Assembly (NCBI RefSeq): GCF_900541275.1
Contig: NZ_UQJH01000006.1
Location: forward strand, 1 to 64,000
Direction of reading: 5' to 3'
Source: an uncultured Porphyromonas sp.
Lineage (GTDB): Bacteria; Bacteroidota; Bacteroidia; Bacteroidales; Porphyromonadaceae
DNA length: 64,000 bases
Part shown: positions 44,094 through 53,371 of the stretch, piece after piece
Layout: the number at the start of each line of letters is the position of its first letter
How positions within the stretch are numbered: position 1 is the first letter of the stretch
Translations under genes and position numbers: made by a program
The notes under the pieces: model-generated
Seen by the model: only the letters and a program-made list of their open reading frames with translations
What the model was told of the DNA's origin: nothing
Databases searched by the model: none

Positions 44094-45305
44094 TCACTTG
44101 CTCTTCATGATGACTACGCGGTTCCAGGCGTTGATGTCATAGGGCTGAACGTCAGAGCCCTTGTAGTCGATCGTGATCAGCTCAGAAGGTACACCATACT
44201 CGTTGATGAGCTTGTCAGCAACGTTGCGGGCACGCTTCTCAGAGAGCTGCATATTGTAGTCAGAGGTACCGGTCTGTACGTCAGCGTAGCCGGTGACGGT
44301 GATCGGGGTGTTGTTAGCCTTGACGTACTCAGCGGTGTTGTAGAGGTTGATCTCCTGGTTCTTGTCGATCTTAGAGCTGTCGATACGGAAGTAAACGACA
44401 TTCTCATAGCTCTGAGCTACAGCAGCGGACTGTACCTCAGGGCACTCAGGGCAGCGTACGGGACGCTTGCTGAGCTCAGCATTCTGGCTGCGGAGGTCGT
44501 TGAGCTGGCTCTGGAGGCCATTGACGAGATCCCAGTCCATAGGCTGTACACCATTGAACTCTACGTCACCTACGTTGAAGGTAAGACCACCGCGAACGCC
44601 AGTGATGATGTCACCCTTGTCGTAGCCAGGTACGAAGGTAGCCTGGGGAGCGATGGTCAGAGCCACACGCGGGGTGAAGTTGATGTTGAAGTCAATACCG
44701 AGGTTGGCAGAGATAGCGTGATCGATCTCACCGAAGAACTGATCCTTAGCACCATTCACCTTAGTGTCGGTGAAGATAGCCTTGAAGTTCTCATCAGATG
44801 CCTTCTGATCCACACCCATAATGTTGGAGCCAAAGTAACCCAGACCGAGGTAGGGCACTACGTGGAAGACACGATTGGCATCGTAGGGAGCAAAGTAATT
44901 GGTGATGTCGAAGAGGAAATCAAAGTGGGGATTGATGGCGCGAAGCTCGATAGGCTTAGCGGCACCAAAGGCCTTGATGTTGTTGTAGTCGATAGCCAGA
45001 CGGGTACCGAAGTAGGGGTTGTGCCACTGACCTACAGCAATGCCGGCACTCCAGCTAAACTTGTCACCAAAGGCTGCGTCTCTCTGGGCCTTTACGACAG
45101 CACCATCCTTCCAGTGAGTGTAGAAGGGGACGTTGATGCCACCGAGAGCCTGGATGAACCAGTGGCTGCTGGTGGGCTCAAAAGCCACCTTGTTGGCGGG
45201 GGTCTCAGCGAGGTACTCCTCGTTGGACTTAACCTCCTGTGCGTTTACTGACATGCCGATGAGGCCTGCAGCAACTGCGGAGAGAGTAAGAAGAGTCTTT
45301 CTCAT
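44094..45305 (-). CDS. OmpA/OprF-family outer membrane protein
   Basis: A 403-residue OmpA-like protein. Signal peptide MRKTLLTLSAVAAGLIGMSV ending NAQ, an N-terminal eight-strand barrel (residues 40-240, with HWFIQALGGINVPFYTHW), a linker with two cysteines in VRCPECPEVQ, and a C-terminal OmpA peptidoglycan-binding domain (VVYFRIDSSKIDKNQEINL, TGYADVQTGTSDYNMQLSEKRARNVAD). It resembles the major Porphyromonas OmpA-like proteins (Pgm6/7 type) that form dimers through cysteines. A strong promoter with both -33 and -7 elements lies upstream, fitting abundant expression. Codon use is strongly biased, also consistent with that. Confidence 0.93.
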   Translation of the reverse strand: MRKTLLTLSAVAAGLIGMSVNAQEVKSNEEYLAETPANKVAFEPTSSHWFIQALGGINVPFYTHWKDGAVVKAQRDAAFGDKFSWSAGIAVGQWHNPYFGTRLAIDYNNIKAFGAAKPIELRAINPHFDFLFDITNYFAPYDANRVFHVVPYLGLGYFGSNIMGVDQKASDENFKAIFTDTKVNGAKDQFFGEIDHAISANLGIDFNINFTPRVALTIAPQATFVPGYDKGDIITGVRGGLTFNVGDVEFNGVQPMDWDLVNGLQSQLNDLRSQNAELSKRPVRCPECPEVQSAAVAQSYENVVYFRIDSSKIDKNQEINLYNTAEYVKANNTPITVTGYADVQTGTSDYNMQLSEKRARNVADKLINEYGVPSELITIDYKGSDVQPYDINAWNRVVIMKSK

Positions 45306-45416
45306 AATTTCCTAAGTTCGTTAGTGTATATTAATAATGTATGTTATCTGTTTTGGTTAGGCCTTCTCGCACCGCTCAGTCAAGAGCCGGCTTGAGGACT
45401 ACCTGCCATTTCGATA

Positions 45417-45448
45417 CAAAGGTAGTAAATAAAATCTTATTTCATCAA
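45417..45448 (-). promoter_or_regulatory. Strong Bacteroidota promoter for the OmpA-family gene
   Basis: On the minus strand TTTG (45445-45448) and TACCTTTG (45417-45424) are separated by 20 bp. Both elements match consensus, the best match in the window, about 110 bp before the gene. Confidence 0.8.
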
Positions 45449-45510
45449 AATCGCTGTCCTATCGCTCAAATGAGAGACCAAATCAGGCTTTTGCACTCCT
45501 CCTACGAGAC

Positions 45511-46035
45511 TTAAGCCCCTCTCCGTCTCAGGATCTCTGCTCTCAGGATCGCATCGCGGAGGGTCTGGCTCCTATCCTCAGTGTCGAAGAGTTCGCTCCC
45601 GAGACACTCCTCTGGCTCGTTAGCCACTGAGTGGGAGAGGTGCTCCATCTCATCCTGACGTCGCTGTAGGATATACTCGCTCGGCCTGAGCGTGCTGTGG
45701 TAGTCCCTCATCCGCATCGTCGTGTCGGTGGAGGCCGGGGTCATAGCAGGTCCTCTCATCTCGTCCACGACCTGAGGCACCGGGGGCATCTGCTTTGTCC
45801 GCTTCCTCCGATGAGGCTTCTCGGGCTCTACCGCTGGCTTTAGGAGTTCGCTCAGCGCCCGCCGGAGATCACCCGGCTCCACCTCCTTGCCCTTCTCGGC
45901 CTCGCCCCTGATCTTACCACGAGTCGGCTTTCCCGTCCTCGTCCGATCGCGCTTCGGAGAGGAGAGGAGCCTACCTGCTTCGGAGAAGAGCCTACCTACT
46001 ACGATGAGAGCGATGATGATCAGTAGCTTGTGCAT
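45511..46035 (-). CDS. Small membrane-anchored protein of unknown function
   Basis: A 174-residue protein I do not recognise. One N-terminal transmembrane helix (MHKLLIIIALIVVGRLF, residues 1-17) is followed by a highly charged Arg/Lys/Glu-rich, probably disordered cytoplasmic part and a helical C-terminus (YILQRRQDEMEHLSHSVAN, and TLRDAILRAEILRRRGA). There are no enzyme motifs. It lies between the ompA-like gene and the divergent miaB and has its own TAAATTTG promoter box. Similar small Lys/Arg-rich anchored proteins are common in Bacteroidales, but their function is not known to me. Confidence 0.7.
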   Translation of the reverse strand: MHKLLIIIALIVVGRLFSEAGRLLSSPKRDRTRTGKPTRGKIRGEAEKGKEVEPGDLRRALSELLKPAVEPEKPHRRKRTKQMPPVPQVVDEMRGPAMTPASTDTTMRMRDYHSTLRPSEYILQRRQDEMEHLSHSVANEPEECLGSELFDTEDRSQTLRDAILRAEILRRRGA

Positions 46036-46069
46036 TGTCTCAGGTGCTTCTAAGTCAGTGATTGTGATC

Positions 46070-46077
46070 CAAATTTA
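46070..46077 (-). promoter_or_regulatory. Promoter -7 box for the small membrane protein
   Basis: The minus strand reads TAAATTTG (TAnnTTTG), about 35 bp before the ATG at 46035. Confidence 0.4.
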
Positions 46078-46162
46078 AGCAAATAAGCGACACCATCCAC
46101 CTTTCCTCCCTATGCGTCTGATGCCGAAAGGGCGGAATGGTTTAAGCCCCCACCCTTTTTCG

Positions 46163-46170
46163 TACCTTTG
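46163..46170 (+). promoter_or_regulatory. Promoter -7 box for miaB
   Basis: TACCTTTG with a TTTA (46141-46144) 18 bp upstream. Transcription would start near 46175, so the in-frame ATG at 46168 lies inside the promoter and the real start is 46195. Confidence 0.6.
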
Positions 46171-46194
46171 CGGTCGCTAAAGAGACGCCATAAG

Positions 46195-47529
46195 ATGCAG
46201 ACAACGAAATACCTATACTTAGAGACCTACGGTTGCCAGATGAATGTCGCTGACTCCGAGGTGATACGCGCTGTAATGCAGACCATAGGGTACGAGATGA
46301 CTGAGGAGATCGACCAAGCCGATGCGATCTTCCTCAATACCTGCTCTGTGCGAGAGAATGCGGAGCAGAAGATCTATACCCGCCTCTCCCAGCTGAGAGC
46401 TCTGCGGGAGAGGCTCGCCCGCCCTATCGTCATCGGTGTGCTGGGCTGTATGGCGGAGAATGTGAGGGAAGCACTCATCACCAAGCACCACGCCGACCTG
46501 GTCGCCGGGCCCGACTCCTACCAAGACCTACCCAATCTCGTCAGCGCCGCCGAGGCGGGTGAGCCGGCAGTCAATGTCACCCTCTCCCGATCCGAGACCT
46601 ACGCCGACATCGTGCCGGTAAAGCTCCCCGGGGTCCACATCTCAGGATACCTATCTATAATGAGAGGGTGCGACCAATTCTGCACCTACTGCATCGTCCC
46701 CTACACTCGGGGGCGGGAGCGGAGCCGGGAGGTGGAGAGCATCCTCACCGAGCTCGACATGATGCGGGAGATGGGCTATCGGGAGGTGGTGCTCCTCGGA
46801 CAGACGGTTGACGCATACTCCTACACGGACGAGGCAGGAGAGACGACCGACTTCCCACGTCTCCTCAGTATGGTAGCCGATCGGGCTCCTGAGATGCGGA
46901 TCCGCTTCACGTCACCCAATCCCATGGACATGACCGATGAGACCCTCCACGCCATGGCAGCGCATCCCAATATCTGTCGCCACATCCACCTGCCCCTCCA
47001 GAGTGGATCCGATGCCGTACTCAAGCGGATGCGTCGCGGGTATGACGTCGCTCAGTACAAGAGGCGAGTCGAGGCGATCCACCGGATCCTCCCCGACTGC
47101 GCCATCACCACCGACATGATCACCGGATTCTGTGGCGAGACGGAGGAGGACTTCTGCGAGACCCTCGAGCTGATGGAGTGGGTCCCCTTCGACAGCGCCT
47201 ACATGTTCTACTACTCGGAGCGCCCCGGCACCTACGCTGCCAAGTACCTCGCCGACGATGTGCCCGAGGAGGTCAAGATCGACCGGCTCAGCCGTATGAT
47301 CGACCTGCAGCGCCGACTCTCTGAGGAGTCGAATAGGCGACAGATCGGACTGGATGTGGAGGTCCTCGTGGAGGGCTTCTCCAAGCGATCCAGAGCCCAG
47401 CTCTCCGGCCGCACCTCGCAGGACAAGGTGGTGGTCTTTGACAAAAAGGAGGGCATACACTTCGGTGACACGGTCCGCTGCCACATCGACGACGTCACCA
47501 GCGCCACCCTACTCGGACACCTCGTCTGA
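46195..47529 (+). CDS. miaB: tRNA-2-methylthio-N6-dimethylallyladenosine synthase
   Basis: MiaB, a radical SAM methylthiotransferase that converts i6A37 to ms2i6A37 in tRNAs reading UNN codons. The 444-residue protein starts MQTTKYLYLETYGCQMNVAD; three N-terminal Cys ligands of the auxiliary cluster are in CQM, NTCSVRENAEQ and GCMAE. The radical SAM cluster motif is MRGCDQFCTYCIVPYTRGRE. The MTTase signature HIHLPLQSGSDAVLKRMRRGY and a C-terminal TRAM domain (VLVEGFSKRSRAQLSGRTS) complete it. It is alone on the plus strand, followed by a strong terminator. Confidence 0.97.
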   Translation: MQTTKYLYLETYGCQMNVADSEVIRAVMQTIGYEMTEEIDQADAIFLNTCSVRENAEQKIYTRLSQLRALRERLARPIVIGVLGCMAENVREALITKHHADLVAGPDSYQDLPNLVSAAEAGEPAVNVTLSRSETYADIVPVKLPGVHISGYLSIMRGCDQFCTYCIVPYTRGRERSREVESILTELDMMREMGYREVVLLGQTVDAYSYTDEAGETTDFPRLLSMVADRAPEMRIRFTSPNPMDMTDETLHAMAAHPNICRHIHLPLQSGSDAVLKRMRRGYDVAQYKRRVEAIHRILPDCAITTDMITGFCGETEEDFCETLELMEWVPFDSAYMFYYSERPGTYAAKYLADDVPEEVKIDRLSRMIDLQRRLSEESNRRQIGLDVEVLVEGFSKRSRAQLSGRTSQDKVVVFDKKEGIHFGDTVRCHIDDVTSATLLGHLV

Positions 47530-47552
47530 CCGGCTGGCATACCATATAATAT

Positions 47553-47593
47553 AAGGAGATCTGATCCACGATGTGATCAGATCTCCTTTTTTT
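47553..47593 (+). terminator. Terminator of miaB
   Basis: AAGGAGATCTGATC (47553-47566) pairs with GATCAGATCTCCTT (47575-47588), followed by TTTTT. It is convergently placed between miaB and the methyltransferase gene and may serve both. Confidence 0.85.
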
Positions 47594-47620
47594 ATGGATA
47601 AAAGAGGCTTGCCTCCTATC

Positions 47621-49558
47621 TTACTCCTCCGAGTCCTTCTCTCGGCGACGGGGGCGGAAAGAGCGGGGTCGCTCCTCACGGTCATCATAGCGTCGAGGCC
47701 GACGCTCCTGGCGATCATCATCGCCTAATTTCGCGCGGAAGGCAGGCTGGCTGTCGTCTCTGCGGTCAGAGCGACGAGGGCGGAAGCCCTCCCCACCGGA
47801 GCGGCGCTCGAAGCGACGCGGACGATCCTCCGACTGCTCGCCATCCCGATCCCTATACGGGTGGCGCTCGAAGCGACGCGGACGATCCTCCGACTGCTCG
47901 CCATCCCGATCCCTATACGGGTGGCGCTCGAAGCGACGCGGACGATCCTCCGACTGCTCGCCATCCCGATCCCTATACGGACGGCGCTCGAAGCGACGCG
48001 GACGATCCTCCGACTGCTCGCCATCCCGACCCCTATACGGGCGACGCTCGAAGCGACGCGGACGATCCTCTGACTGCTCACCATCCCGACTCCTATACGG
48101 GCGACGCTCGAAGCGACGCGGACGATCCTCTGACTGCTCACCATCCCGACTCCTATACGGGCGACGCTCGAAGCGACGCAGACGATCCTCTGACTGCTCG
48201 CCATCACCAGCGGGACGCTTCCCATAGGGCTTGCCACTCCGGTGCGGACGACGCTCCCGGTCGCTGTCGAAGGTCTGATCATCCTTACGGTAACCAGTCA
48301 TCGATCGACGGAAGTTCTCCTGCTCTCTATAGAATGAACCACGCTCCTCGAGAGGCTCCAGCTCTCCCGCATCCGACAGCTCCTGCAGATGCTCGTCACG
48401 CTTCCCGGCAAAGAGCTCGTAGCCACGCAGCTCACACGGGATGGAGCCATTGTACAGCTCCTGCCTTACGGACTGCTTCAGCCCCACGGCATCAAATCCC
48501 TCCTGGCCCGAGGAGATGATCCACGCCTTCCAGCCCGAGAAGGCGTGCTTAAGCGTCGAGCCGATGGAGCCATACAGCCCCTCGACCGACTCAGGGCGCA
48601 TACGCTCCCCATAAGGCGGATTCATCACGATGAGCCCGGTGTCGGCAGGTCGGTTGTCGAGCGTATAGGCATCGACAGGGCAGACATTGAGGTCAATGTA
48701 CTTCTGCACGCCTGCACGCTGGATATTCGTTCGGGCGATGGCGATCGCCTTAGGATTGATGTCCGAGCCATAGATCTTATGCTTCGGCTCCACCTCATCC
48801 CAGTCCTCAAGGACCTCATCGAGTAGCGACCGGTCAAAGTCGAGCCACCGCTCAAAGGCAAAGTGATCCCTGAAGATACCCGGTGGCACATGCGCTGCCA
48901 TCAGGGCCGCCTCAGTCAGGAACGTCCCCGAGCCACACATCGGGTCCAGCAGGACGCAGCTGTCATCCCATCCGGCACGCATCAGGATCCCCGCTGCCAG
49001 CACCTCGCTGATCGGTGCAGGTCCCTGCGCCACCCGGTAGCCCCGCTTATGGAGCGACTCCCCAGAGGCGTCGAGCGCCAGCGTCACCACCGTGTCAGCG
49101 ACATGGACGTGGAAGCGCACGTCCGGATCCGTCACCGCGACATTGGGGCGACGATCGGCGTGCTCCCGGAAGAAGTCCGACACCGCATCCTTGGCGCGGT
49201 AGGCGACAAACTTGCTGTGTGTGAAGACATCCGAGTAGACCACCGTGTCGAAGGCAAAAGAGCTATTGGGCTCCAGGAAGTCCCCCCAGTTCACATCATT
49301 ATGCAGATGCTCGTAGAGCTCGTCCGCATTAGTAGCCTCAAATTGATCAATCGGGACCAGCACCCTCAGAGCGGTGCGCAGATGGACATTGGCTTTGTAG
49401 AGAAGGCGCTTATCGCCCCTAAAAGCAACCATACGACGCCCCGGCTTAACATCAGACGCGCCCAGGGCTTCCAGCTCTTTACAGAGGATATCCTCCAGGC
49501 CCGCCATCGTCTTGGCGAGCATATCGAAGGTGCCCTCGGTATGACTTACACTCATCAA
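47621..49558 (-). CDS. RlmL-type THUMP rRNA methyltransferase with repetitive basic tail
   Basis: A class I SAM-dependent RNA methyltransferase of 645 residues. The THUMP domain is at about 60-165 (HFRVHVADTVVTLALDASGESLHKRGYRV region), followed by the methyltransferase fold with SAM motif LDPMCGSGTFLTEAA and the catalytic NPPYG (N313), as in the N-terminal half of E. coli RlmL (23S G2445 N2-methylation). The second RlmL/RlmK half is missing. From about residue 405 the protein is a disordered Arg-rich tail; residues 453-585 are 20-residue repeats DGEQSEDRPRRFERRPYRSR encoded by a 60-bp tandem array. The tail probably binds RNA. Confidence 0.9.
   Translation of the reverse strand: MMSVSHTEGTFDMLAKTMAGLEDILCKELEALGASDVKPGRRMVAFRGDKRLLYKANVHLRTALRVLVPIDQFEATNADELYEHLHNDVNWGDFLEPNSSFAFDTVVYSDVFTHSKFVAYRAKDAVSDFFREHADRRPNVAVTDPDVRFHVHVADTVVTLALDASGESLHKRGYRVAQGPAPISEVLAAGILMRAGWDDSCVLLDPMCGSGTFLTEAALMAAHVPPGIFRDHFAFERWLDFDRSLLDEVLEDWDEVEPKHKIYGSDINPKAIAIARTNIQRAGVQKYIDLNVCPVDAYTLDNRPADTGLIVMNPPYGERMRPESVEGLYGSIGSTLKHAFSGWKAWIISSGQEGFDAVGLKQSVRQELYNGSIPCELRGYELFAGKRDEHLQELSDAGELEPLEERGSFYREQENFRRSMTGYRKDDQTFDSDRERRPHRSGKPYGKRPAGDGEQSEDRLRRFERRPYRSRDGEQSEDRPRRFERRPYRSRDGEQSEDRPRRFERRPYRGRDGEQSEDRPRRFERRPYRDRDGEQSEDRPRRFERHPYRDRDGEQSEDRPRRFERHPYRDRDGEQSEDRPRRFERRSGGEGFRPRRSDRRDDSQPAFRAKLGDDDRQERRPRRYDDREERPRSFRPRRREKDSEE
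47802..48205 (-). repeat. 60-bp in-frame tandem repeat array in the methyltransferase gene
   Basis: Six complete 60-bp units (47821-48180) plus partial units at both ends. The units at 47821-47880 and 47881-47940 are identical; the others differ at one to about eight sites, mostly synonymous or conservative. The unit is a multiple of three, so copy changes keep the frame. Each unit encodes DGEQSEDRPRRFERRPYR-like repeats. Confidence 0.92.
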
Positions 49559-49584
49559 ATAAGTATTCTTTGTTTATTATCCGG

Positions 49585-49614
49585 CAAAGGTACGAAGAAT
49601 AAGACCGCTACAAA
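49585..49614 (-). promoter_or_regulatory. Promoter of the methyltransferase gene
   Basis: On the minus strand TTTG (49611-49614) and TACCTTTG (49585-49592) are separated by 18 bp, about 27 bp upstream of the ATG at 49558. Confidence 0.6.
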
Positions 49615-49676
49615 ATGCCCCACAGCATAGCCCCTGCTGGGCATACACACCGGGACCACCAGAGGACACCACTAGT

Positions 49677-49692
49677 CTAATGCCGGTAATAG
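49677..49692. repeat. Degenerate copy of the CTAATACCGATATTAG motif
   Basis: The sequence CTAATGCCGGTAATAG differs at a few positions from the 16-bp palindromic motif found at 32660, 55166 and 61119. It lies between the divergent methyltransferase and sppA genes, between their promoters. Confidence 0.5.
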
Positions 49693-49772
49693 ATGCAGCT
49701 CTTACCGCTCTTAGACCGCTGTGTAAGAAAAGGACTTTCGGGTGCTAATTTCTATCATTTCATAAAGATTGG

Positions 49773-49780
49773 TAAGTTTG
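49773..49780 (+). promoter_or_regulatory. Promoter -7 box for the sppA operon
   Basis: TAAGTTTG matches TAnnTTTG, with TTTC (49749-49752) 20 bp upstream. It lies downstream of the first in-frame ATG (49693) and supports the start at 49843. Confidence 0.45.
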
Positions 49781-49842
49781 TGGGTGAGGGTGGAGGGAGT
49801 ACCATCCGGGATATAAGTCAAAGACAACATACAACTTCGGTA

Positions 49843-51699
49843 ATGAAAGATTTTCTCAAAATGGTGGGCGCATCCTGTCTAGGATTTGTGCTGGCCAATG
49901 TGGTAGTCATCATCCTCTCGATGCTGATCCTCGGGGCGATGATCGGTGGGATCACCGACCTGATCAAGAGCAATAAGGTCAAGACGGAGACGACCCTCTC
50001 CTCCGGCAGCGTCTTACTCCTCGACCCTGTGGGCGAGATAGCCGACACCTCCACGGACGATGCCTTCAGCTCGATCGTTGCTTTCGGTGGAGATGGCGAC
50101 AAGAAGAGCTACACCCTCCCGGAGATCGTCCGCGCCATCGAGGAGGCACGGACGAGCTCTAAGGTGGACGCCATCGTGCTGAGGTTGGACCAGTGCTTCA
50201 TGAGCTTCGACACCGCGCAGGCGATCCGTGACGCGCTGCTGCGCTTCAAGGAGGGAGGCAAGCCGATCTACGCGTACGGGAAGGCCTTTACCCTCGGCAA
50301 TTACTACATCTCCTCCGTGGCAGATAAGATCTACGCTGGTCCGGAGGCGATGATGGCGCTGTCGGGACTGAGCTCGCAGATCCCCTTCTACACCGGTCTC
50401 CTGCAGAAGCTCGGGGTGAAGTTTCAGATCTTCAAGGTCGGTACCTTCAAGAGCGCCGTCGAGCCCTACATGCTCGACCATATGAGTGAGGCCAATAGGC
50501 TCCAGACGCAGACTTTCTTAGATGGTCTCTGGCAGGGGACGGTGAGCGAGATGGCCGAGGCACGCGGGATCGATGAGGCGGTCTTCCACCGCTATGCCGA
50601 CGAGGGTCTTTTCATGAGCCGCATCGATACCGCCTTAGTGTACGGACTGGTCGACTCGCTCGTCTACGAGACCGACATTGAGCAGGTACTCGCCTCCAAG
50701 ATCTACGAGGATGAGGATGCGGACGAGCTGGACGAGGTGCGCGCAGACCTGGTGCTCAATGCACGCAAGCCGGTCAAGTCGATCAATAAGATCGCTGTCG
50801 TCTACGCCGAGGGCAATATCGTGGATGGTCGCCCGTCCAATGACAACCCCTTCGCGACGCAATCCAAGCTGATCGATCAGCGCATCGCCGACAAGCTCCA
50901 CGAGATCGCCGATGACGATGACATCGATGCGGTGGTGCTGCGCGTCAACTCAGGTGGTGGCTCCGCCGCACAGTCCGAGCTGATCTGCCGCGAGGTGATC
51001 CGGCTCAAGGAGCAGAAGCCGATCGTCGTCTCGATGGGTGGCATGGCCGCCTCGGGCGGGTACTACATCTCGTCCAATGCGAGCGAGATCATCGCCGGGC
51101 CCTACACGCTGACCGGCTCGATCGGCATCTTCGGGATGTTCCCCACCTTCAAGGGCACGGCCGATAAGCTGGCGCTCACCTTTGACACCGTGAAGACAAA
51201 TAAGATGTCTGACTTCGGAGACGCCACTCGCGAGATGCGTCCGGAGGAGCAGGCGCTGATGCAGAAGTACGTGGAGGAGGGGTACGACCAATTCCTCACC
51301 CGCGTCTCTGAGGGGCGTGACATGACGAAAGAGCAGGTCGACTCGATTGGTCAGGGTCGTGTATGGCTCGGGCAGGATGCCCTCCGTCTCGGTCTCGTTG
51401 ATAAGCTCGGCACCCTCGATACGGCTATTGAGGAGGCAGCCCGCCTCGCCGACCTCGACGACTACAAGGTGGTCGATATGGTGGAGAAGGAGGACTTCTG
51501 GGAGTCTCTCTTCGGCACCAGTCTGGAGACTCGCCTGCGGATGATGACAGCCAGCCGGGAGGACCGCCTGATGGAGTACGCCGCCCGGATGCTGGACAGC
51601 CAGGTAGGTGTCCGAGCTCAGGTGCCCTACGAGCTGCAGGAGGGTCTCTGGATCAGCAAGCCCCGGGAGAGCAGCCTGCTGCCGTCACTGCTGCGGTAA
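49843..51699 (+). CDS. sppA: Signal peptide peptidase SppA, 67-kDa type
   Basis: A 618-residue serine protease of the S49 family that cleaves leftover signal peptides in the inner membrane. Start at MKDFLKMVGASCLGFVLAN, with a transmembrane helix at about 10-35. The tandem SppA domains carry the catalytic Lys (K147 in IYAYGKAFTLGNYY) in the first half and Ser (S404 in SMGGMAASGGYY) in the second, as in E. coli SppA. Upstream in-frame sequence to 49693 is not protein-like and precedes the promoter box. lpxK follows after 24 bp and dut after that, so this is an operon. Confidence 0.95.
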   Translation: MKDFLKMVGASCLGFVLANVVVIILSMLILGAMIGGITDLIKSNKVKTETTLSSGSVLLLDPVGEIADTSTDDAFSSIVAFGGDGDKKSYTLPEIVRAIEEARTSSKVDAIVLRLDQCFMSFDTAQAIRDALLRFKEGGKPIYAYGKAFTLGNYYISSVADKIYAGPEAMMALSGLSSQIPFYTGLLQKLGVKFQIFKVGTFKSAVEPYMLDHMSEANRLQTQTFLDGLWQGTVSEMAEARGIDEAVFHRYADEGLFMSRIDTALVYGLVDSLVYETDIEQVLASKIYEDEDADELDEVRADLVLNARKPVKSINKIAVVYAEGNIVDGRPSNDNPFATQSKLIDQRIADKLHEIADDDDIDAVVLRVNSGGGSAAQSELICREVIRLKEQKPIVVSMGGMAASGGYYISSNASEIIAGPYTLTGSIGIFGMFPTFKGTADKLALTFDTVKTNKMSDFGDATREMRPEEQALMQKYVEEGYDQFLTRVSEGRDMTKEQVDSIGQGRVWLGQDALRLGLVDKLGTLDTAIEEAARLADLDDYKVVDMVEKEDFWESLFGTSLETRLRMMTASREDRLMEYAARMLDSQVGVRAQVPYELQEGLWISKPRESSLLPSLLR

Positions 51700-51723
51700 G
51701 GATAAGGAGAAGCATCGCTCATC

Positions 51724-52800
51724 GTGAGGATCGGAAGTCACAATATCCTACTCAAGGTCCCCGCCCTACTCTACGGGTGGGGCGTGGGAGTGCGCAACTT
51801 CCTCTACGATGAGGGTATGCTCAAGGGGTATAAGTCCTCTATCCCGGTCATATGCATCGGCAACGTCACTGTAGGGGGGACCGGCAAGACACCGCACGTC
51901 GAGCGGGTGATCCGGATGCTCCGCAACGAGTATCGGATCGCAGTGCTGACGCGGGGTTATGGTCGCTCCGGCAAGGGTCCTACGGTGGTCTCCGTAGACG
52001 ATGATGCCTCCATGGTGGGGGATGAGCCGCTCCAGATCAAGCGGAAGTTCCCCGAGGTCATTGTCTATGTGGATGGGGATCGGAAGCGAGCCCTGCAGAC
52101 CCTCGAGCAGATGCCGGAGGAGCTACGCCCCGAGGTAGTGGTGATGGACGACGGATTTCAGCACCGGGCGGTGATCCCCGCCTACAGCATCGTCCTCACA
52201 GCCTACGACCACCCATTCACGCGCGACAGCTTCATGCCCTACGGTACGCTTCGCGATGACCCCTCCTCTGCGGATCGGGCGGAGTCGATCATCGTCACCC
52301 ACACCCCGGACGACTGCAAGCCGATCGACCTAAGGATGATGATGGGCGAGCTTCCGCTCAAGGACTACCAGGATGTCTACTTCAGCCGTCCCGTGTATGG
52401 TGCGGCGACCCCCCTCTTTGACACCGATCAGCCCGGCCCGGCCCCGACCCCGGAGTCACGCATCTCCGCAGTCGCCGGTATCGCCGACCCGGAGCACTTC
52501 TTCGACAAGGTACGGGAGCTCTTCCCGGAGACGGAGGAGCTGATCGTGTACGACGACCACCATCCGTATGACGAGGATGATCTGGAGGAGCTCAGGGAGC
52601 TGATCCAGGATCCGGACTGCTTCCTCATCACCACGGAGAAGGATGGGATGCGGCTCCTGAGCCACGCTGACCAGCTCACGCCCGAGGAGCGCAGCCGGAT
52701 CCTCTACCTCCCGATCGAGGTGAGCCTCTCACCCAAGCAGGAGCGGCGCTTCCGGGAGCGACTGCAGCGGGCGATCAAGAATAATGGTCTCCACCTCTGA
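51724..52800 (+). CDS. lpxK: Tetraacyldisaccharide 4'-kinase
   Basis: LpxK phosphorylates the 4'-position of tetraacyldisaccharide-1-phosphate, the lipid A step before Kdo addition, at the inner membrane. The 358-residue protein starts with GTG ([20 protein letters not shown]) and has an N-terminal membrane-associated helix, Walker [12 protein letters not shown] with the usual insertion, [22 protein letters not shown] with the catalytic Asp-Asp, and LLISHADQ-type C-terminal region. It lies 24 bp after sppA and 22 bp before dut. Confidence 0.95.
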   Translation: MRIGSHNILLKVPALLYGWGVGVRNFLYDEGMLKGYKSSIPVICIGNVTVGGTGKTPHVERVIRMLRNEYRIAVLTRGYGRSGKGPTVVSVDDDASMVGDEPLQIKRKFPEVIVYVDGDRKRALQTLEQMPEELRPEVVVMDDGFQHRAVIPAYSIVLTAYDHPFTRDSFMPYGTLRDDPSSADRAESIIVTHTPDDCKPIDLRMMMGELPLKDYQDVYFSRPVYGAATPLFDTDQPGPAPTPESRISAVAGIADPEHFFDKVRELFPETEELIVYDDHHPYDEDDLEELRELIQDPDCFLITTEKDGMRLLSHADQLTPEERSRILYLPIEVSLSPKQERRFRERLQRAIKNNGLHL

Positions 52801-52822
52801 CCCCACTCACCCTTTTTTACCC

Positions 52823-53263
52823 ATGTCTACGACCATTCGGATAGTGAATAAGAGCGGACAACCGCTCCCCACCCACGCCACAGCCGGCTCAGCCGGGCTC
52901 GACCTCCGTGCCGCTCTCGAGGAGCCGATGACGCTGGAGCCACTCGACCGGGCGCTGATCCCGACCGGACTCTACTTCGCCATCCCGGCGGGGTACGAGG
53001 TGCAGATACGCCCCCGCAGTGGACTTGCGATGAAGCACGGCATCACGGTGCTCAATACCCCCGGCACCATCGACAGCGACTACCGCGGAGAGATCCGTGT
53101 GGCGCTGATCAACCTCTCCCGCGAGCCCTTCACGATCGAGCCGGGAGAGCGGATCTGCCAGATGGTCCTGGCGCGCTACGAGCAGGTGGAGTGGATCGAG
53201 ACCGACCAGCTCGACGACACTGACAGGGGCGAGGGCGGCTTCGGTCATACCGGTCGTAACTGA
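52823..53263 (+). CDS. dut: dUTP diphosphatase
   Basis: Trimeric dUTPase, which hydrolyses dUTP to dUMP and keeps uracil out of DNA. The 146-residue protein begins [16 protein letters not shown] (an open ATG at 52784 overlaps lpxK and adds a non-conserved stretch). All five motifs are present: [36 protein letters not shown] and the C-terminal P-loop-like [10 protein letters not shown]. It follows lpxK after 22 bp. A hairpin after it (53281-53326) may separate it from grpE. Confidence 0.96.
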   Translation: MSTTIRIVNKSGQPLPTHATAGSAGLDLRAALEEPMTLEPLDRALIPTGLYFAIPAGYEVQIRPRSGLAMKHGITVLNTPGTIDSDYRGEIRVALINLSREPFTIEPGERICQMVLARYEQVEWIETDQLDDTDRGEGGFGHTGRN

Positions 53264-53280
53264 CAGCGTAGGAGATAGTC

Positions 53281-53326
53281 GGGCGGTCTGGTACCCTTTT
53301 TGCATACCAAAGGATGCCGACCGCCC
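53281..53326 (+). terminator. Hairpin between dut and grpE
   Basis: GGGCGGTC (53281-53288) pairs with GACCGCCC (53319-53326), with an inner GGTA/TACC pair. There is no T-run, so it may be only a partial terminator or an mRNA-processing hairpin in front of grpE. Confidence 0.45.
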
Positions 53327-53371
53327 CTCTTGTGTGCGGTCACGTAAGAGACAATAGTATTTTATCGAGAT

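Noticed and set aside
47802..48205. CRISPR array
   Set aside because: The 60-bp units are directly adjacent without unique spacers and are in frame with a methyltransferase gene.
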